Assembly: GCA_014058105.1 (NCBI GenBank)
Contig: JACGCM010002535.1
Location: forward strand, 4,030,001 to 4,094,000
DNA length: 64,000 nt
Direction of reading: 5' to 3'
Origin: Kingdonia uniflora
Lineage: Eukaryota > Streptophyta > Magnoliopsida > Ranunculales > Circaeasteraceae
How positions within the stretch are numbered: position 1 is the stretch's first letter; each line of letters begins with the position of its first letter. The position numbers were made by a program, and so were the translations under genes. Shown here piece after piece: positions 21,908 to 32,345 of this stretch. Below the pieces are notes generated by a model. That model did no database searches and was not told the DNA's origin. It was given only the letters and a program-made list of their open reading frames with translations.

Positions 21908-22373
21908 TGGATGCCACATTCACATCCGAGCTTCGCTAGATCGCCCATCGTCCATCTATATATATATGAGCCACATAGTGTCCTCAGTGGATAGAGGTAC
22001 CAATGTGTCTGACCAGTTCCATAAGCTCGTAACTTCCTTCTCCGTCGAGTAAAACTATATTGACAAAAGCATTTGCACCGCTTGATGTGCTGGCATCCAT
22101 ATCCGCTGGACTAAAAGCATCAGGCTGGTTAAATATCTAATCTGTTGCTTTCCCAATATCACCACCAGATGCTCTCAATACTTCTTTTGAAATCTCTTAT
22201 GAAAATCCAAAGGAAATAAGAGTATCAATATTGGATTGGTCAACAAATGATAACAAGACTTTAGCAGTTTGATGGTCTGTTTGGGAAATATGATCATTTA
22301 TATCTGAATCTTTCGCATGAAGGAGTAGCCAATTTGTAGCTTCCATTAACCCGGCATTGGAGGTGTTAATAGT
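21908..22373 (-). pseudogene. UBP14: UBP14-like ubiquitin hydrolase fragment, second UBA and C-terminal catalytic part
   Basis: The minus strand continues the frame broken by the LTR element: TINTSNAGLMEATNWLLLHA (UBA1 end), SNIDTLISFGFS and EVLRASGGDIGKATD (UBA2), then ELMELVRHIGTSIH, a stop in place of the expected Cys, GHYVAHI and DGRWAI. The GHYVAHI text is the His box of USP-type deubiquitinases, and the two UBA domains identify the UBP14/USP5 type that disassembles free ubiquitin chains. At least three in-frame stops make it dead. Sequence between UBA2 and the His box is shortened. Confidence 0.88.
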
Positions 22374-23184
22374 TGTCACGGCCCAGCCCGGGACCGACTC
22401 TACAGTTCCCGGAGTGCAGCGGAATAAGGGACCGTGCGGCGTACACGGACGCGCGATCGGCGTGTACCAGCCATCTTCACGGGCGCGGCGCGCCAGTGGC
22501 ATACAACCCACGGATGCTAGAGCGACATCCGGATAATCCTGGATACTCGTGAGGGGTCATCAAATATGTATTCGGTATAGGCAACAACGCTGAAGGTTCC
22601 CTCAATAATCCCTACAGGGTAATCTCTCGCGACGCGCGCGAGGTACGGAAAGCACACCTGTCCTGTAGCGGATCAGGGTAGCTCAATATGCCGATTTTCA
22701 CATAAGGGACTCATATCTCAAGGGGCGACGAGCCTGGACTATTTATATTGTCCATCTGTAAGGGGCGGTGCGTCTCGGATAGCCCGCGGGGAATAGTGGC
22801 GCCATATGAAGCCCTCTTTGGAAAATTGGCCCGCATTGCGAGGCAATGTCCCCTAGCCTTCCCTAGGCCTAGGAGAACTCATAACTATCCCTTGTAGATA
22901 GTCCATGAGCCGAGGTCCTTGATGACCAAGCATTAAAGCTCTTTTAGTCATGGGGAGGATCGGACCAAGGTTCCTCCTTAATATAGCTACTAAGTGAATA
23001 GTCAATTTCCAAAAGGAAACGTTAAAACATGAGACGAAGCGTACTGGACTTTTTCGCCCCCTTAACTGAATCCGATTGCTACGAAACTTGGCGTGGAGCT
23101 ATATTAGGATATAGAGAACAAATACATTCGGACAAAACTCAAAACACTCGGGTGGATTTGGCCGGCGTTCGGTAGGTCGTCACA
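22374..23184 (-). repeat. 3' LTR of the LARD-like element
   Basis: Begins TGTCACGGCCCAGCCCGGGA on the plus strand and ends GGTAGGTCGTCACA. It is G+C-rich at its left end. The adjoining CCCTCCCGCAC (23185-23195) reads GTGCGGGAGGG on the minus strand, a good polypurine tract for plus-strand priming. Confidence 0.9.
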
Positions 23185-26097
23185 CCCTCCCGCACTTAAA
23201 ATAATCTCGACGTCCTCGTCGATAACCTTCTTCAACACGGCTCCACAAGGATTCAATCTTCTGCATCTCCAAAAAACCAACAACTCTCCCGCACTTAGTT
23301 CAGAGTACTATATCTTCTTCTGTACTAGCGGATACTGAGCCCAACTGCTATTCTCGATGCTGACAACTGTGTCTTCAAAACTGAACCTTAACTTCGTCCA
23401 TTCCAACTGAAGTGTGTAGTGACTGGCCTAGATTCCAACTCTGGAGTCTGCCTTCTCGTCTGGATATTGTCTCTTGGTCTCAAACCTTCTGAAAAAATGT
23501 ATGGGCGGTGCACTCTAGCATCGCGCCCTCTGAAATGCGCTGCATCCTGCTGCAAGGCGCCTTCTCCCCTGACACTATGTGGAATGTCGCTCTTCTCGAC
23601 AAACCAAGGGCGTCTCCTCCGGACAGCCCGACGAGGATATCTGCAATCCCGTCCCAAAAGTGCGCTCACTTCCGAGTCACACAATGCCTTCGCTGCTCGA
23701 GAGTTCAATCTTCTGTGAATCTCGGCTTCAAACTTCACTCTTCATCTGCGAGTGGTAAGGAGCAAGTCTTCTATAACCAAGGGGTAAACTCTCCCCAACT
23801 GCACGGAACATCTGCCGCACACTGAAACTGCCTGACTGCCCTTCAATCAACTTTGCAAAGGTCTTCAAACCACGCCCGCCCTTCTTACGGACCATCTGGG
23901 ACACAACATCAAGATACGACACTCTAGCCTTACCAGTATAGAACTGAACTGGTACTCATTGTTCACTTGGGTGAGGGAGGGTAGCTCCTAGAAGGTAGCA
24001 TACTCTCAACGAGGTGCGGGTACTCTGTTCCCTACCGCCAACAAAACCATCGAGGCAGCCTATTTAGGCACGGGTACTCTGTTCCCTACCGCCAGCTAAC
24101 CATCGAGGTCTGCCATAAAGACGTCATGTGCAAACTTGCAAAACCCATGAGACATCTATCTGTGCAGCCACGTTTCTGCTCTACCACTTCGTAATAGGTC
24201 ATCATCTAACCAATGCAACGCTAGATGGCATCTGCACCAAACTTGGCTGCAGGAAGGGCGACCGCTACTCCAGCGTCCCCAAGGTCTCTCCACTTCGGAG
24301 GACTCTAATCTGCCTCACTCTCCTAGGAGGTCTTCTCAATGCCTCTTCTCTGACGAGGACATCTCAATGCCTCTTCTCTAACGAGGACTTAACACTGGTA
24401 TCTGTACTTGCCAAACTCTGGTGGTAATGACCCATGCTGGAACCTGCGTACATCTGCGTCACAACTTACAGCTCTTCCCACACTCAATAAGCTCGACGTC
24501 CGCGTCGAGAATAAAGCTGTGACATGTAACTGACGGGTACTGAAGCATTTCTCCATCTCTACATCCCTACTCCAACCCGAGTACTTGGGGAACTTGGGAA
24601 CAAGATACTGTCACTGTACCTGTCGCCCTGAGCTCGTTGGCTTGCCATACCCAACTGCTATCAAACTCGCGGAGGCCAACCTTCATATTGTCGCAATCAT
24701 CTTTAAACTGAAGCGTAGCCATTCTCTCTCTCTTGAACTAGCTTCAACAAATACAACCAACTCTAACCGGTCACTGAGATGTGGTCTTCTAAAGATACTC
24801 CATCGATACAAACAAAGAACGAGGCGCGAGTACTCTATCCCTACCGCCAACCACCAAGTGATAAGGAATTGGGAAACTAACATCCAATTCTGCTCAGGAT
24901 CTTTCATCCTAGAGCAATCTTCCATCTGAGATCATGTCTGAGGTAACCCACACAACTGACTGAATCTCAACTCTGTTCTGCGACAACCACGTAACTTACT
25001 AACCTTCGAAAACGTGAGTCTTCATCCATCTGTGAGCTTAAAATAACCCAGAACAACATGGATCAACACGGCTAGAGCACTCGAACGCTGACAAACCTGA
25101 AACCCACTACAGAGCCAGAGAACAAACATCACTCGGCATCTTTCCTTCTTTGAGTGAGCAAAGCAGTGTCCTATGTAACTAGGGACCAACTGCAGACAAG
25201 CGACAACCCATCTTGGAGGTCGCAGTTCATGTCACGTAACAATAAGAAACTCTGCCCTCGACATCTACCTGACAATATCACTGTGTGCAAACTCGGGACC
25301 CAAACCATGTCTTCATCTCAAGCTTCAGGCCGCTTCATCTTCAGCTCATGACATTCACCTCTGGAACGTCTCAATGTCCAACTCAGGACAATTACAACGA
25401 GTATCTCTCAGGATTCTTCAATCTTCTGTAGACCCTAAGGAATTCTAACCAAACCAAGCTTCGCGGCTTCCACAAGAAAGTACTCGGTAACTGACACTGA
25501 CCATATCAATCTCTGCTGAGGGGCATCGTCTTTGATCACAACTGTTACTAAACTTCGCAGCGCGGATGCGGACCGAATGCAATAACAACCTGCTAGATCG
25601 CTTTATTACTATTCTTCATAGAGCATTTGCGACACTGACCATCCTTCTAGAGACAACCAACGATATAGATCGTCGCGTCCAACTCAAATCTCAATCCTTC
25701 CTCTTAGTGTCATTGTCCAAAACACACTTAACTTGAGCAATCTCGCGCTCGGATATAGAGCCTTTCTCTTGCGTCCAATATCAACTAACATGTAGGCAAC
25801 ACACTCTACAAGCTTTCACAACGGTGCTTGGATCATTTGTAAGGAGCAACTACAGCTCTGGAGAGAACAACTGCCAAATGGGTATCCCATACTACCAACT
25901 CGGGAATCATTACTCTGTTTACTCTGACGGACGCAGGCACTACCCATCTACGCTCTGACAAGCAAACGCCCAACAAGCCTTGCTCGGATAAGCCTAGACC
26001 CAACTAGTCTAGCTCTGGCAGGCGTAGGCACAATCCATCTACACTCTACCAACTCAAGAGCTAAGCTTTAACAAGCTATTCTCGCTCTGATACCATC
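23185..26097 (-). other. Interior of the LARD-like element, non-coding
   Basis: No retroelement domain is recognisable. It is C-rich and contains repeated phrases such as GGGTACTCTGTTCCCTACCG (near 24020 and 24070) and a related copy near 24830. The phrases CTCGACGTCC and CGCACTT recur near the left. Open stretches of up to about 116 codons look accidental. Confidence 0.7.
26083..26095 (-). other. Primer-binding site, initiator tRNA-Met type
   Basis: The minus strand next to the right LTR reads TGGTATCAGAGCG, the common plant LTR element primer site complementary to the 3' end of initiator tRNA-Met. It fixes the element's orientation. TGGTATC is the part that must match the tRNA end. Confidence 0.85.
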
Positions 26098-26907
26098 TGT
26101 CATGGCCCAGCCCGGGACCGCCTCTACAGGTCCCAGAGTACAGCGGAATAAGGGACCGTGCGGCGTACACGGACGCACGATCGGCGTGTACCAGCCATCT
26201 TCACGGGCGCGGCGCGCCAGTGGCATACAACCCACGGATGCTAGAGCGACATCCGGATAATCCTGGATACTCATGAGGGATCATCGAATATGTATTCGGT
26301 ATAGGCAACGACGCTGAAGGTTCCCTCAATAATCCCTACAGCGTAATCTCTCGCGACGCGCACGAGGTACGGAAAACACACCTGTCCTGTAGCGGATCAG
26401 GGTAGCTCAATATGCCAGCTTCCACATAAGGGACTCATATCTCAAGGGGCGACGAGCCTAGACTATTTATATTGTCCATCTGTAAGGGGTGGTGTGTCTC
26501 GGATAGCCCGCGGGGCATAGCGGCGCCATATGAATCCCTCTTTGGAAACCGGCCCGCATTGCGAAGCAATGTCCTCTAGCCTTCCCTAGGCCTAGGAGAA
26601 CTCATAACTATCTCTTGTAGATAGTCCATGAGCCGGGGTCCTTGATGACCAAGCATTAAAGCTCTCTTAGTCATGGGGAGGATCGGACCAAGGTTCCTCC
26701 TTAATATAGCTATTAAGTGAATAGTCAATTTCCAAAAGGAAACGTTAAAACATGAGACGAAGTGTACTGGACCTTTTCGCCCCCTTAACTGAATCCGATT
26801 GCGACGAAACTTGGAGTGGAGCTATATTAGGATATAGAGAACAAATACATTCGGACAGAACTCAAAACGCTCGGGTGGATTTGGCCGGCATTCGGTAGGT
26901 CGTCACA
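26098..26907 (-). repeat. 5' LTR of the LARD-like element
   Basis: Begins TGTCATGGCCCAGCCCGGGA on the plus strand and ends GGTAGGTCGTCACA. It aligns with 22374-23184 over its full length with few substitutions, many of them C/T or G/A. Confidence 0.9.
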
Positions 26908-27186
26908 ATAGTAGCCTCCTGACAATAACGGTAGTTAAAACCCATTGCCGCCAATTCATAAACAATATTATTATTAGGTACATCTATATACACATCAAGC
27001 TTTTTAGGAACCCAGCCTTCCTCCATTATGAACTCCCGCATATGCAATACCAAATAATATGGGAAGGAAGTCAAGCCAGCTATTTTGATTGCTGTTGTCT
27101 TGGCATCCAAGGCGGTACGGTATAAATAATGCACCTCCTCTGGATCTGAAAAACTGTCCAAGCAAGCCTTCAGGGCACCCTGGTCT
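26908..27186 (-). pseudogene. UBP14: UBP14-like fragment, catalytic insert and first UBA
   Basis: The minus strand reads ALKACLDSFSDPEEVHYLYR, TTAIKIAGLTSFPYYLVLHM and EEGWVPKKLDVYIDVP, then NNIVYELAAMGFNYRYCQEA of UBA1, and is cut by the LTR element. Compared with the family, about 35 residues between IDVP and the UBA are missing. The start follows a possible acceptor (GACCAG), so it may be an exon edge. Together with 21908-22373 it is one captured fragment, and the rest of the enzyme is absent. Confidence 0.88.
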
Positions 27187-27654
27187 TACTATTTAATCCA
27201 CTTAGATAGTAAAGTTTACAAAAAATTTATAGGCTTTTTGAACTGTTCTTCTTTTACATTAATAAGGTACAACGCAAAACTTATGGACTATATATCTGTC
27301 TTTATTCATATAGGAGATATGGCAATGCTTCGGACTGGGGATTTCATTTATATTCTCAAGGTAATTTAGGATGCTGGACTTGCAACTCATCATGTTAAAA
27401 TAATAATTTCATTGTTATTGCTTTCCTTTCAATTATTTTTGATATGTTATTTAGTTGTTTTTTGTATGTCAAAGAGCACAGTTGTAATCAGATACTTTAC
27501 TTTTATTAAATGAAAGCATATTTTTGAATTGTCTTTTGTTTTGTTTATATGATCTTATGATGTGCATTACTGTAAGAGTAGGAAGTACTTTGTATTTATA
27601 GGTTCTCTGGGTGTAGTTTTGCTAGTATTTTTTTTGAAAAAATAAATAAATAAT
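27187..27654. other. CACTA interior near the right end, nothing recognised
   Basis: AT-rich, possibly intron sequence attached to the UBP14 fragment. A short exon-like stretch GGAGATATGGCAATGCTTCG near 27313 is followed by CTCAAG and GTAATT, but no protein family fits. Confidence 0.4.
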
Positions 27655-27911
27655 AACATGGACTATGTCCGTGAAAAATTGTATTTAAAGTATATTATTT
27701 TATCAAATATATCACAGTGATAATCCGTGGCAAAAATAATTACCACGAATTCTCGCCGTAATAGTACATGAGAGAAAATCACAAACGTACTCCGTGGCCA
27801 AAAAATTGCCACGAACCTTTTACTATTGACCTCGACTATAGATAAAGTTCGTGGTAATTCTCTATTTACCATAGATAAAGGTTGTGGAAAATCACATAAA
27901 TTGGTATAGTG
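27655..27911 (-). repeat. CACTA right terminal and subterminal repeats
   Basis: Motifs GTCCGTGAAAAAT, CCGTGGCAAAAAT, TACCACGAATT, CCGTGGCCAAAAA, GCCACGAACC and TTCGTGGTAATT precede the end TTGGTATAGTG. They mirror those after the left end, in alternating orientation. Confidence 0.8.
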
Positions 27912-29415
27912 AGTATCGCTCTATTCAAGGAAAGCAAATAAGACGGTAGGGACATATCATATTCAATGCCATTCGGACAAACCAAGATTATTTTACCTAT
28001 GTTCGACTGGGCGTGGGTGGGATAAGGATTTGGTGGTGGTGAAGGGGTGGTATGAGAATGCACAGGGGTAGGTTGAACATAGGTTGTACAACGCAAGTAA
28101 GTTAATAGTCAAAGTATGTTTATTATGTAGCATGAATAAACTTTTGATCTTTTCATCATTGTTTTACAGAACCCACCAATAATGCATTGAAAAACCCGAG
28201 GACGTATATTGATGCCCTTATTAACGATAGCGAGGAGTGGGTGAATGTTGTATTTCAGAAGTTGGGTATTGTGAGAAAGAGATGAAAGAAGATGGGCACG
28301 TTACTGAGAGACATTCCTATTACCGCTAGGCATACAAAGAAGAGTAAGAAGGAAGTACTTCAGCCAGGGTGAGGGAGATGGGAGGCGACGATCTAATTCA
28401 AAAGTCGAGCTTTATACCAAGGTCTCGGCAAGGGGGTCCCAGAACGATACGATTGAGTGTGCCCGAGACTGTTCCCGAAGTAGTTCCACATACCAACAAA
28501 GACAAAGGCAAAGGCAAAGTTACGGACGAAGCCTCGACAACCCATTTAACGAAGACAACTAGGCAAAAGAGGGCCCGGGAGCAGATGGTCGACGGGGATG
28601 ACCCAGATGAAGCTAGGTGAACCTCGGTTGAACAAGAAGAGCAGGCTCGAGTAACGGCCGAGTCGATGATATCTCTTTGCGGCACTAACCCAGATAATGC
28701 AGGGTGGCAAATTAACAAACTGCTGCACCAAGTATTTTTGGATCTTTGAAACTAAAATTATTCTTCAAGAACTGGAATTTGTCGAGTATTCGTGCAGGTA
28801 CATGCTTGGGTGATATATTTTAATAAAGCCAAGAAGGTATCGAGTGAGAAGCTGAAGGAGGCGAGGGACAGGCATGAGCTCACGCAGGGGACCATTATGT
28901 CGTTGGAGAGCCAGGTCGGTATGCTAGAATGAGATCAGTCACAGATACGAGCTAATACCGCGAGGGAAACCTAAGCTGCGATCACCAATTGTGAGCAAAA
29001 GGTAGCAGTGTTGGAGGCAAAACTGGCCAGTAAGGAGGAGCAGCTTCAAGAAAATTATGCACGGTTCCAGGCGTAGTACGGCGAGGAGTATGACGTGACC
29101 ACAGCCCTGAAGATATTTGTAGATTAGTTGGGGTACAATCTAGAGACCTTCAAACCCTATTCTCCAATAGATGAGCCTGTTGTTGATGATATTGTACGTA
29201 CAAAAAGGATTGAAGTTGACCTTGTAGGTGGAGGTGCTGGAGAAGTGGTGGCTGATCCTGCGGTCGAAGGGGATGGTGTTAGTGCAAGTAAAACTATAGG
29301 GGATTTTCTAGTCAAAGGTGGCACTGATGCTGCAGGAATGAACCCTGCTATCGAAGGCGGTGGTGGTACTGTTGTGGATGAAAACCTTGGTGGTGAAAGA
29401 GTGGCTTCTGTGTGA
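27912..29415 (+). pseudogene. Antisense gene of B-minus, C-terminal part with coiled coil
   Basis: After the AGT duplication the frame resumes with GRGWDKDLVVVKGWYENAQG (compare GRGWDKD in the 63405-63635 copy). Predicted introns: 28097-28169 and 28732-28797. Exon 28170-28731 is basic and polar (ALKNPRTYIDALINDSEEWV, then KDKGKGKVTDEAS). Exon 28798-29415 starts VHAWVIYFNKAKKVSSEKLK and forms a coiled coil (LEAKLASKEEQLQENYARFQ), ending in an acidic, Gly-rich tail (EGGGGTVVDENLGGERVASV). Stops near 28620, 28930-28975, 29075 and 29128 show decay. Role unknown; a structural or regulatory partner of Gag is one guess. Confidence 0.72.
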
Positions 29416-29619
29416 GCAGGTTGTTGTGAGGAAGAACTATGACTGGCTTTTATTTTGTAATGAACTCTTTCCTTTTTTTTTGCTTTGATGTGTTTGATTG
29501 GAAAGGTTAAACAATATGTAATGTATTTGAATTTTTTTAACTGGTATGTATTTGATTTGACATGCTGGTAGATCTGTATGCTGGTATCTCAGTGTGAAAC
29601 TTTAAGTATAGAATACGCC

Positions 29620-30530
29620 GGACGTCGAAGGTTGCCCCTGGGTATTTTTAGTCGCATGTTGGAGCTTAGATAAAGCATGATATGGTCGGCTGTAATGCAT
29701 CCCCGAGTGTCCAGTCTGTCAGCCAGTCATGCCACTCGGATTTGCTCGAATTGGAACCTTGAAAAACTTTGAGGTCGCCCCCAAGTATCAGTCGGGTCGA
29801 AGGGTTGACATAATACTTAGGTTTGACCAACTCAAGAAGTTCACTGGACTTCAAAGGTCGCCCCCGGGTATTTCTATCTGCAGGTTTGAGCCTTAATGAA
29901 GTATTATGTGGTCGGGCCCAATTCATCCCCGAGTGTCCAGTCTGTCGACCATTCATGCCACTCGGGTTTGCTCGAATTGGAACCTTGAAAATATTTGAGG
30001 TCGCCCCTAAGTATCAGTCGGGTTGAAGGGTTGACATGATACTTAGGTTTAATCAACTCAAGAAGTTCACCTGACTTCGAAGGTCGCCCCCGAGTATTTT
30101 TATCCGCGGGCTTGAGCCTAAACAAAATATTATGTGGTCGGCCCTAATGCATCCCCGAGTATCTCATCTGTCAACCATTTATGCCACTCAGGTTTGCTCA
30201 AATTGGAACCTTAACAAAATTTGAGGTCGCCCCCAAATATCAGTCGGGTCGAAAGGTTGACATGATACTTAGGTTTGACCAACTCTAGAAGTTCACTGGA
30301 CTTCAAATGTCATACCCCGGGTATTTCTATCCGCAGGTTTGAGCCTAAATGAAGCATTATCTGGTCGGCCCCAATGCATCCCTGAGTGTCCAGTTTGTCG
30401 AACATTCATGCCACTCGGGTTTACGCGAATTGGAACCTAGAAAACCTTTGAGGTCACCCCCAAGTATCAGTCAGGTCGAAGGGTTGACATGATAATTTGG
30501 TTTGATCAATTCAAGAAGTTCACTGGAGAT
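29620..30530 (-). repeat. Tandem array, unit about 226 bp, about 4 copies (B-minus)
   Basis: The phrase GGTTGACAT(A/G)ATACTTAGGTTT, slightly altered in the last copy, recurs near 29802, 30028, 30255 and 30480. Units also share GAGGTCGCCCCCAAGTAT, GCCACTCGGGTTTGCTCG and CCCGAGTGTCCAGT. The same unit, inverted, forms 61430-61960 in B-plus. The array fills the gap between the antisense gene end (29415) and the integrase end (about 30640). Confidence 0.92.
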
Positions 30531-30639
30531 ATGGGATGAAGCTCAGAGGAGAAAAATATATATTCATTGATTTATGTCGCATTTATATCAGATGTAAAAG
30601 GTGGTGGTCGCGGCCTGTTGTATGAGATTAATTATATCG

Positions 30640-31640
30640 TGTTTCAAGGGTTGGGTAGAGGCTCCTCAGCTTCCGTCATCAAATAATAGGATCTTTTGTC
30701 AGTTTTATCATACACGACATAAGGTCCTTCCCAAGATTTGGCTAACTTGCCAGCATTGCGAGGCTTTAAAGAGGGTGTGACTCATCGAAGTACCAAATCT
30801 CCAATATCAAAACTTCGAGGTCGAACCCTTTTTGTTGTATGACTTCTGGAGAGAGAGGTGATAACGGCCGAGGTTAGCGATTGCTCGGCCTCTGGTTTTA
30901 TCGATCCATAATATATATATTACATCTGAGTTTGAACTCGTTATCTTCATCGGGGAGGTCAGGGTCGCGCGTTGGCGCTTCAAACTGAGTAGGCAACACA
31001 GCTTCGGTACCATAAGCTAGGAGGAAAGGGGTGCAGCCCGTCGCCTTTCTTGGTATGGTACGATAGGCCCAAAGTACATGTTGTAATTCTTGAACCCATT
31101 GGCCTTTCTTCTGGTCGACGCATTTCTTAAGACCGTCGACTATGGTTTTACTAATTACTTCGACCTGACCATTACCCTGTGGATAATAAGGTATAGAAGG
31201 GGAAAGGATAATGTTCTACTTCTTAAAAAAATTGTGGATTTTTCTCCCTACAAACTGTAGACCATTGTCACATCGAATCATGTGAGGGTAGCCAAAACGT
31301 GTGATGATGTTTTTCCATAAGAACTTGATGACTTTATCTTCCCTGGTTTGACATAGATGCACGGCTTCAACCCATTTAGTAAAATAATCTACAGCCACTA
31401 GAATGTATTCTCTGCTGCCCAAAGCTTTAGGGAAAGGGCCCACTAGATCAATGGCCCGCCGCTTGAATGGCTAACAAACTTGGCTGCAATGGAGGTCTTG
31501 AGACGACCTTTGAATATCGTGGGCGTGACGCTTGCATTTGTCACAGTACTTTGCATACTCTTCAGCTTGTTTCTTCATATTGTGCCAGAATCTTCATATT
31601 GTGCGAGAATAAACTTTGGGTTATGGCTCAAAAAGCCATA
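30640..31640 (-). pseudogene. pol: integrase (B-minus)
   Basis: The minus strand encodes the zinc-binding end (KYCDKCKRHAHDI), then AIDLVGPFPKALGSREYI, DYFTKWVEAVHLCQTRE, MIRCDNGLQFVG and [19 protein letters not shown]. The complete D,D-35-E triad is visible: D of AIDLVGP, D of CDNG, E of GQVE. A 228-base open stretch (31216-31443) covers the centre, but stops remain on either side. It is the best kept integrase in the window. Confidence 0.9.
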
Positions 31641-32345
31641 GATCGACCAGCAGTGTGAGCACCGTAATTACGATCATGGAGTTCAGTAAGTTTGGTAGTG
31701 GCTTCGTATTGGGAGAAGCAATGGAGGTGTACGCCATTTGGGGATTTGCGGTGCAGACCGCCTTTGAAAATGGTGTATCATCGGCAGTTTTCCAGTAATG
31801 AACATTTGGCTTTAGGGTCCTCCAGCCATGAAGGCAGAACTATTGAAATATGCGAGGAAGGGTGTGCGCCAGTCGTGGGGATCAAAACTCTCGCCCCCAG
31901 TATTGATGGCATTGACTTCCATTTGGTGGATACTTAGGCATTCGAGTACTTTGATATGGAGTATTCAAGATTTGGACTGGCCTAACATGGCTACTATGTA
32001 GGTAAGGACATCGGCATGTCTATTTTTGCCTCGAGGGTAATGTGTAATGGAAGATTTTTTAGGAAAATGAACCATACACTAGCAGACGAGTGTGGCATAC
32101 TCAGCCATGCGACTGTTGGCCTAGTTTTTGTCGATGTATTGTCACTAAACAAGCTGGGTGTCAGTGAATACTGCAAGTTTAGGAACACCAAGTTCGAGAG
32201 CGAGGTCGAGACCATGTATCAAAGCTTTGTATTTGGCCTCATTGTTGGAATATTTGAAATTTAACTTGACAACCTTTTCGATTCGGTCATTAGGAGTAAC
32301 AGGGATATTACCTATCCTGAAACCGTTAGGTCCAGTAGATTAATT
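31641..32345 (-). pseudogene. pol: second RNase H and linker (B-minus)
   Basis: The minus strand encodes IPVTPNDRIEKVVKLNF, SNNEAKYKALIHGLDLALEL, PKLAVFTDTQL and, after frame changes, a YPRGKNRHAD-like end, then the linker to integrase (GINAINTGGESFDPHDWRTP-like). This is the archaeal-type RNase H of Tat elements. Homologous text at 59758-60471 in B-plus is easier to read. Several stops. Confidence 0.8.

Larger units (their letters stand above)
22374..26907 (-). mobile_element. Non-autonomous LTR retrotransposon (LARD-like), 4534 bp
   Basis: Two LTRs of 811 and 810 bases, both TGTCA...GTCACA, are flanked by ATAGT (22369-22373 and 26908-26912). The primer-binding site next to the right LTR sets the orientation to minus. 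The 2.9 kb interior shows no gag, protease, RT or integrase text in any frame, so it depends on an autonomous partner. The LTRs look nearly identical by eye, making it one of the youngest insertions in the window. It sits within the UBA1 codons of the UBP14 fragment. Confidence 0.92.
14336..27911. mobile_element. CACTA-type DNA transposon with captured gene fragments (Pack-type)
   Basis: The ends are CACTACACCAAAAT (left) and, inverted, CACTATACCAATTT (right, ending TAGTG at 27911). AGT is duplicated at 14333-14335 and 27912-27914; 3-base duplications are standard for CACTA. Subterminal repeats with CCGTGG or CCACGG occur at both ends. No transposase is recognisable inside, so it is non-autonomous. 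It carries a cyclin D1-like multi-exon fragment, a UBP14-like fragment and later insertions. The antisense gene of B-minus continues on both sides, which fixes the boundaries. Confidence 0.88.

Noticed and set aside
22197..22511. A single 104-codon protein across the UBP14 fragment and the LTR
   Set aside because: Its first third is LTR sequence; only the part left of 22374 is UBP14-like.
23388..23825. Open stretches of 99-116 codons on both strands in the LARD-like interior
   Set aside because: Overlapping frames on both strands in C-rich sequence, no domain, and no similarity to gag or pol; likely chance.
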